NCBI GenBank assembly: GCA_964459065.1
Contig: CAYWMN010000142.1
Coordinates: 1-9,316, forward strand
Direction: 5' to 3'
DNA from: JAMCXS01 sp964459065
GTDB taxonomy: Bacteria; Acidobacteriota; Terriglobia; UBA7540
Length of the DNA: 9,316 bases
How positions within the stretch are numbered: the stretch's first letter is position 1; each line of letters begins with the position of its first letter. The notes under the pieces were generated by a model that saw only the letters and a list, made by a program, of their open reading frames with translations, searched no databases and was not told the origin of the DNA. Of the stretch, positions 6,200 to 9,316 are shown piece after piece. Both the position numbers and the translations under genes were made by a program.

Positions 6200-6229
6200 C
6201 AGCCAGATTCCCAGGGGCAATCCAACGGC

Positions 6230-6236
6230 AAGGAGG
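6230..6236 (+). promoter_or_regulatory. Shine-Dalgarno of the dienelactone hydrolase gene
   Basis: AAGGAGG sits 6 bases before ATG 6243 and fixes the start, which places a signal peptide at the N-terminus. Confidence 0.7.
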
Positions 6237-6242
6237 CGCGCC

Positions 6243-6989
6243 ATGCGCTATTGGTTTGTGTGTCTCTGTCTTTTTGCGCTGCCCATTCCCGCGGCCGCGG
6301 GAGCCATCAAAACAGAAACCGTGCATCTCAAAAGCGGGTCTGAAACCGTAGCGGGATACCTGGCGCGGCCAACCTCGCCGGGCCGCCATCCGGCGCTGGT
6401 GGTGATTCAGGAATGGTGGGGATTGAACGATTGGGTCAAGCAACAGGCGCGGGAGTTTGCCCGGCACGGCTATGTGGCGCTGGCGCCGGACCTTTACCAC
6501 GGCCAGGTTGCCACGAGTCCCGAGCGGGCGCGCGCGCTGATGCAGGCCATGCCTCAGGATCGCGCCGTTCGCGACCTCGAAGCCGCTTTCGACTTTCTCG
6601 CCGCACGCTCTGACGTCAACAACAAAAAGATCGGCTCCATCGGATGGTGCATGGGCGGCGGGCTATCTCTGCAACTGGCAATTCACGAGCCGAGGCTGGC
6701 GGCCTGCGTGGTGAACTACGGCAGGCTCGTGACCGATCCTGAATCCATCGAGAAAATCCACGCGCCCGTGCTGGGAAACTTCGGTGCGGACGACCGCGGC
6801 ATTCCGCCCTCGGCCGTGCAGGACTTTGAACAGGCGATGAAGGCCGCCAGCAAGCCTTTCGACGCCAGGATTTACGATGGCGCCGGCCACGCGTTTGAGA
6901 ATCCCGGCAACAAAGCCGGCTATCGGCCGCAGGCCGCTCGCGCGGCAAGGGCTCGAACGCTGGCGTTTTTTGCAAGGACTTTGAAATAA
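6243..6989 (+). CDS. exported dienelactone hydrolase family protein
   Basis: The 248-residue protein starts with a short signal peptide (MRYWFVCLCLFALPIPAAA, cleavage likely after AAA-G around residues 19-20). An alpha/beta hydrolase of the dienelactone hydrolase family follows. The nucleophile motif is GWCMGGG with Cys136, the acid is Asp184 in GADDRGIP, and the base is His216 in GAGHAF. Glu57 in QEWWGLN corresponds to the glutamate that gates the cysteine in characterised family members. EFARHGYVALAPDLYHG (71-87) is also typical. The length is normal for the family plus a signal peptide. Characterised relatives open dienelactones in chloroaromatic breakdown, but many homologues have other or unknown ester/lactone substrates. 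No aromatic-degradation genes lie nearby, so the substrate cannot be named. It is transcribed divergently from the TIG gene and converges on sdhB 75 bp away. Confidence 0.9.
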   Translation: MRYWFVCLCLFALPIPAAAGAIKTETVHLKSGSETVAGYLARPTSPGRHPALVVIQEWWGLNDWVKQQAREFARHGYVALAPDLYHGQVATSPERARALMQAMPQDRAVRDLEAAFDFLAARSDVNNKKIGSIGWCMGGGLSLQLAIHEPRLAACVVNYGRLVTDPESIEKIHAPVLGNFGADDRGIPPSAVQDFEQAMKAASKPFDARIYDGAGHAFENPGNKAGYRPQAARAARARTLAFFARTLK

Positions 6990-7049
6990 CGGGAAGAAGC
7001 GATCCGGTTGGGCGGAAAGGTCGCCTGCTCGCACAACATAGGGGGACGG

Positions 7050-7066
7050 CGCAGTTCTGCGGTTTT
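7050..7066 (+). terminator. weak hairpin plus short T-run after the hydrolase gene
   Basis: CGCA-GTTC-TGCG followed by GTTTT gives a 4-bp stem and a short T-run, ending inside the convergent sdhB stop codon region. It is short and marginal. It is the only terminator-like signal between the two genes. Confidence 0.2.
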
Positions 7067-7763
7067 AGACTTTTCGCAGCAGCAGCGCCTTCTTGACTTC
7101 TCCGATGGCGCGGGTCACGTTGATCCCGCGCGGGCAGGCTTCAACGCAATTGAAAATCGTCCGGCAGCGCCACACGCCGTCGCTCGAATTCAAGAGGCTC
7201 AAGCGTTCCTCTTCGCCCTCGTCGCGGCTGTCAAACACAAAGCGATGGGCGTTCACAATGGCCGCCGGTCCCACATAGTCGGGGTTGGCCCAAAACGACG
7301 GGCAGGACGTGGTGCAGGCACCGCACAGAATGCACTTGGTGGTGTCATCGTATTTCTGCCGTTGCTCGACCGACTGCAGCCGCTCTTTTTCCGGCGGCTC
7401 AGAATGGTTGATGAAGTACGGCTTCATGCGGCGGTACTTGTCAAAGAACGCTTCCATATCCACCAGCAGGTCTTTGATGACCCGGAAACCGCGCATGGGC
7501 TCAACCGTAATCTTGTTTCCCAGATTCTTCAGCAGCAGCTTGCACGCCAGGCCGTTCCGCCCGTTGATCAGCATGGCGTCTGACCCGCAGACTCCGTGCG
7601 CGCAGGACCGGCGGTAGGTCAGCGTCCCGTCCACGTACCATTTGACGTGGTTCAACGCATCGAGCAGCCGGTCGGTGGGCTCGGCTTCAAACTTATATTC
7701 ACCCCACCACGGCTTCTGATCCTTTTCCGGATTAAAGCGGCGGATTTTCAGCGTGACCTGCAT
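7065..7763 (-). CDS. sdhB: succinate dehydrogenase / fumarate reductase iron-sulfur subunit
   Basis: The 232-residue protein carries the three iron-sulfur clusters that pass electrons from the flavoprotein to quinone in complex II at the inner face of the cytoplasmic membrane. The plant-type [2Fe-2S] site is SCAHGVCGSDAML with Cys54, Cys59, Asp62 and Cys74, with Asp in the third ligand position as in E. coli SdhB. The ferredoxin-like part has CILCGACTTSCP (Cys144, 147, 150, 154), CRTIFNCVEACP (Cys200, 206, 210). By homology [4Fe-4S] uses 144/147/150/210 and [3Fe-4S] uses 154/200/206. All ligands are present and the length is normal. ATG 7763 lies 3 bases after the sdhA stop, with a GGAAG-type binding site inside the end of sdhA, so the two are one operon with probable translational coupling. 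Confidence 0.96.
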   Translation of the reverse strand: MQVTLKIRRFNPEKDQKPWWGEYKFEAEPTDRLLDALNHVKWYVDGTLTYRRSCAHGVCGSDAMLINGRNGLACKLLLKNLGNKITVEPMRGFRVIKDLLVDMEAFFDKYRRMKPYFINHSEPPEKERLQSVEQRQKYDDTTKCILCGACTTSCPSFWANPDYVGPAAIVNAHRFVFDSRDEGEEERLSLLNSSDGVWRCRTIFNCVEACPRGINVTRAIGEVKKALLLRKV

Positions 7764-7766
7764 CGA

Positions 7767-9316
7767 TCAGTACTTCCTTTCCTTGGGCTCGAACTTGGTG
7801 ATCGTGACCGGCTTGTACTTGAATTCGATTCCCTTCGGGCCCTGGTAAGCCAGGGTGTGCTTCAGCCAGTTGGGATCGTCGCGCTTGGGGAAGTCTTCGC
7901 GGAAGTGCGCTCCGCGGCTCTCCTGGCGGGCCAGGGCGCTTTCCACCAGAACCTCCGCAACGTCGAGCAACGAGCCAAGCTCCAGGACTTCCAGGATCTC
8001 CGTATTGTATTTTACCCCGCTGTCTTCCAGCTTCACATGCTTGTAGCGTTCCCGCAATTCCCGCATCTTGTCGCGCATGGCGCTCAAGGTGGAGGCGTCG
8101 CGGAACACGGAAGCCTTCTCCATCATTTCGTCCTGGAGCGTGTCCCGGATGTCGGCGGCCCTTTCTTTTCCGTTGCCGCTCTTCAAGCCTTCCACCAGGG
8201 CCCGGCCGCGCTCTTCCGCGTTCGGCCCCAGCGGCGCCAGGTCATTCTGCTTGATAAAGTCTGCGGCATGCCGCCCGGCGCGGCGGCCGAACACCAGAAT
8301 ATCCACCAGCGAATTAGTTCCCAGCCGGTTGCCGCCATGGACGGAAACGCAAGCCGTTTCCCCGGCGGCGTAAAGCCCCGGCAGCGGAGTCTTGTTTTCG
8401 TCCACCACCACGCGGCCGTCATTATCGGTCGGAATGCCGCCCATGGCGTAGTGCGCCGTCGGCTGCACGGGCACCAGTTCCTTGGCGGGCTCAATGCCCA
8501 GATAGGTCCGGACAAACTCGGTGATGTCGGGCAGCTTGCGGTCCAGCACCTCGCGGCCCAGGTGGGTGAAGTCCAGGTGAACGTAGTTCTTGCCGTTGAT
8601 GCCGCGCCCGTCCCGAATTTCACGGTAGATGGCGCGCGAAACCATGTCGCGCGGCGCAAGGTCCAGCAAGGTGGCGGCATAGCGTTCCATGAAGCGCTCG
8701 CCGTCCTTGTTGCGGAGAATCGCGCCCTCGCCCCGGGCCGCCTCGCTGAGCAAAATCCCCATCTTGTAAATACCGGTGGGGTGGAACTGGAAAAACTCCA
8801 TATCCTGAAGCGGAACTCCCCGGCGCAGGACCACCGACATTCCGTCGCCGGTAAGCGCGTGCGCGTTGGAGGTGATGCGGAAGACCCTCCCGAATCCGCC
8901 CGTCGCAAAAACCACGGCCTTGGCGTGGAAGGTGTGAATCTCTCCCGTCTCCAGGCAGATGGCCACCACGCCTGCGCAGCGGCCCTCCTCAATCAGCAGG
9001 TCAATCACGTGATATTCGTTGTAAAAATGAACGTCGTTCTTGACGCACTGCTGGTACATCGTCTGGAGAATCATGTGGCCGGTGCGGTCGGCCGCGTAGC
9101 AGGAGCGCCGCACGGGCGCCTTGCCGAACTCGCGCGTGTGGCCGCCAAAGGGGCGCTGGGCGATCTTGCCTTCCGGCGTCCGGCTGAAGGGCAGACCCCA
9201 GTGCTCCAGGTCGTAAACCGTCTCAATCGCTTCGCGGCACAGGATTTCAACCGAGTCCTGATCGGCCAGGTAGTCGCTGCCCTTGACCGTGTCGAACATG
9301 TGCCATTCCCAGTGGT
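7767..9316 (-). CDS. sdhA: succinate dehydrogenase / fumarate reductase flavoprotein subunit (5' end outside window)
   Basis: The frame continues past ATG 9299 to the window edge, reading HWEWHMFDTVKGSD. In SdhA this Met is internal, so about 70 N-terminal residues are missing from view, including the Rossmann dinucleotide motif and the flavin-linked histidine. The visible 515 residues include AADRTGHMILQTMYQQC, the QFHPTGIY histidine, GERFMERYA, APRDMVSRAI with the catalytic arginine, TAHYAMGGIP and GGNRLGTNSLVDILVFG. All are active-site or FAD-contact segments of the family. The helical domain and C-terminal domain end normally in KERKY. It oxidises succinate to fumarate, or the reverse, and hands electrons to SdhB. 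sdhB follows with a 3-bp gap. The cytochrome b anchor gene (sdhC) would be expected upstream, beyond the edge. Direction of the physiological reaction cannot be told from these two subunits. Confidence 0.96.
   Translation of the reverse strand, partial: HWEWHMFDTVKGSDYLADQDSVEILCREAIETVYDLEHWGLPFSRTPEGKIAQRPFGGHTREFGKAPVRRSCYAADRTGHMILQTMYQQCVKNDVHFYNEYHVIDLLIEEGRCAGVVAICLETGEIHTFHAKAVVFATGGFGRVFRITSNAHALTGDGMSVVLRRGVPLQDMEFFQFHPTGIYKMGILLSEAARGEGAILRNKDGERFMERYAATLLDLAPRDMVSRAIYREIRDGRGINGKNYVHLDFTHLGREVLDRKLPDITEFVRTYLGIEPAKELVPVQPTAHYAMGGIPTDNDGRVVVDENKTPLPGLYAAGETACVSVHGGNRLGTNSLVDILVFGRRAGRHAADFIKQNDLAPLGPNAEERGRALVEGLKSGNGKERAADIRDTLQDEMMEKASVFRDASTLSAMRDKMRELRERYKHVKLEDSGVKYNTEILEVLELGSLLDVAEVLVESALARQESRGAHFREDFPKRDDPNWLKHTLAYQGPKGIEFKYKPVTITKFEPKERKY

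Noticed and set aside
6153..6215. tRNA-like stretch (GATAGTTCAGCGGG resembles a D-arm)
   Set aside because: The D-stem does not close, and there is no T-arm or matching acceptor stem; the segment is better explained as the divergent promoter region.
8183..8992. Long minus-strand frame inside sdhA in another phase
   Set aside because: Trp/Arg/Ser-rich out-of-frame translation of a well conserved gene.
9297..9299. ATG as the start of sdhA
   Set aside because: In-frame residues HWEWH precede it and it aligns to an internal Met about 70 residues into SdhA, so the gene continues past the window.

Overview
The window is ordinary bacterial chromosome: gene-dense, G+C-rich and without rRNA, tRNA, CRISPR or insertion-sequence signals. 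The mix of genes suggests Acidobacteriota or a related soil lineage. It includes a TlpA-type protein behind a LolA-like region, a CHAD protein beside paired thymidylate-kinase-like genes, a secreted TIG-domain protein, an exported dienelactone hydrolase and an sdhA-sdhB pair. This assignment is inferred from gene content and general sequence style only.

Layout. From 1 to 675 (+) is the 3' part of a secreted thioredoxin-fold gene whose start lies before the window. From 932 to 2059 (+) is a CHAD protein. It converges, 9 bp apart, on two overlapping minus-strand P-loop kinase genes (2069-2815 and 2812-3495) transcribed from about 3540. A 271-bp hairpin-rich intergenic region separates these from a divergent MscS-type channel gene (3767-4864, +). 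That gene converges on a secreted TIG/PH-like protein gene (4891-6066, -). A compact divergent promoter region with mirrored -10 boxes then leads to an exported dienelactone-hydrolase-family protein (6243-6989, +). The right end is a minus-strand succinate dehydrogenase operon, sdhA (7767-9316, cut by the window edge) followed by sdhB (7065-7763).

How the genes relate. SdhA and SdhB are the soluble domain of respiratory complex II; the membrane anchor gene would be expected just beyond the right edge. The most interesting locus is CHAD plus the tandem kinases. CHAD domains are known to bind polyphosphate. The two kinases are clearly paralogous and translationally coupled, yet one has lost the Walker A lysine (Arg instead), so a catalytic/degenerate heteromer is a reasonable hypothesis. 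Nothing in the sequence proves that the CHAD protein and the kinases work together. The remaining genes look like envelope and stress functions sharing no obvious pathway.
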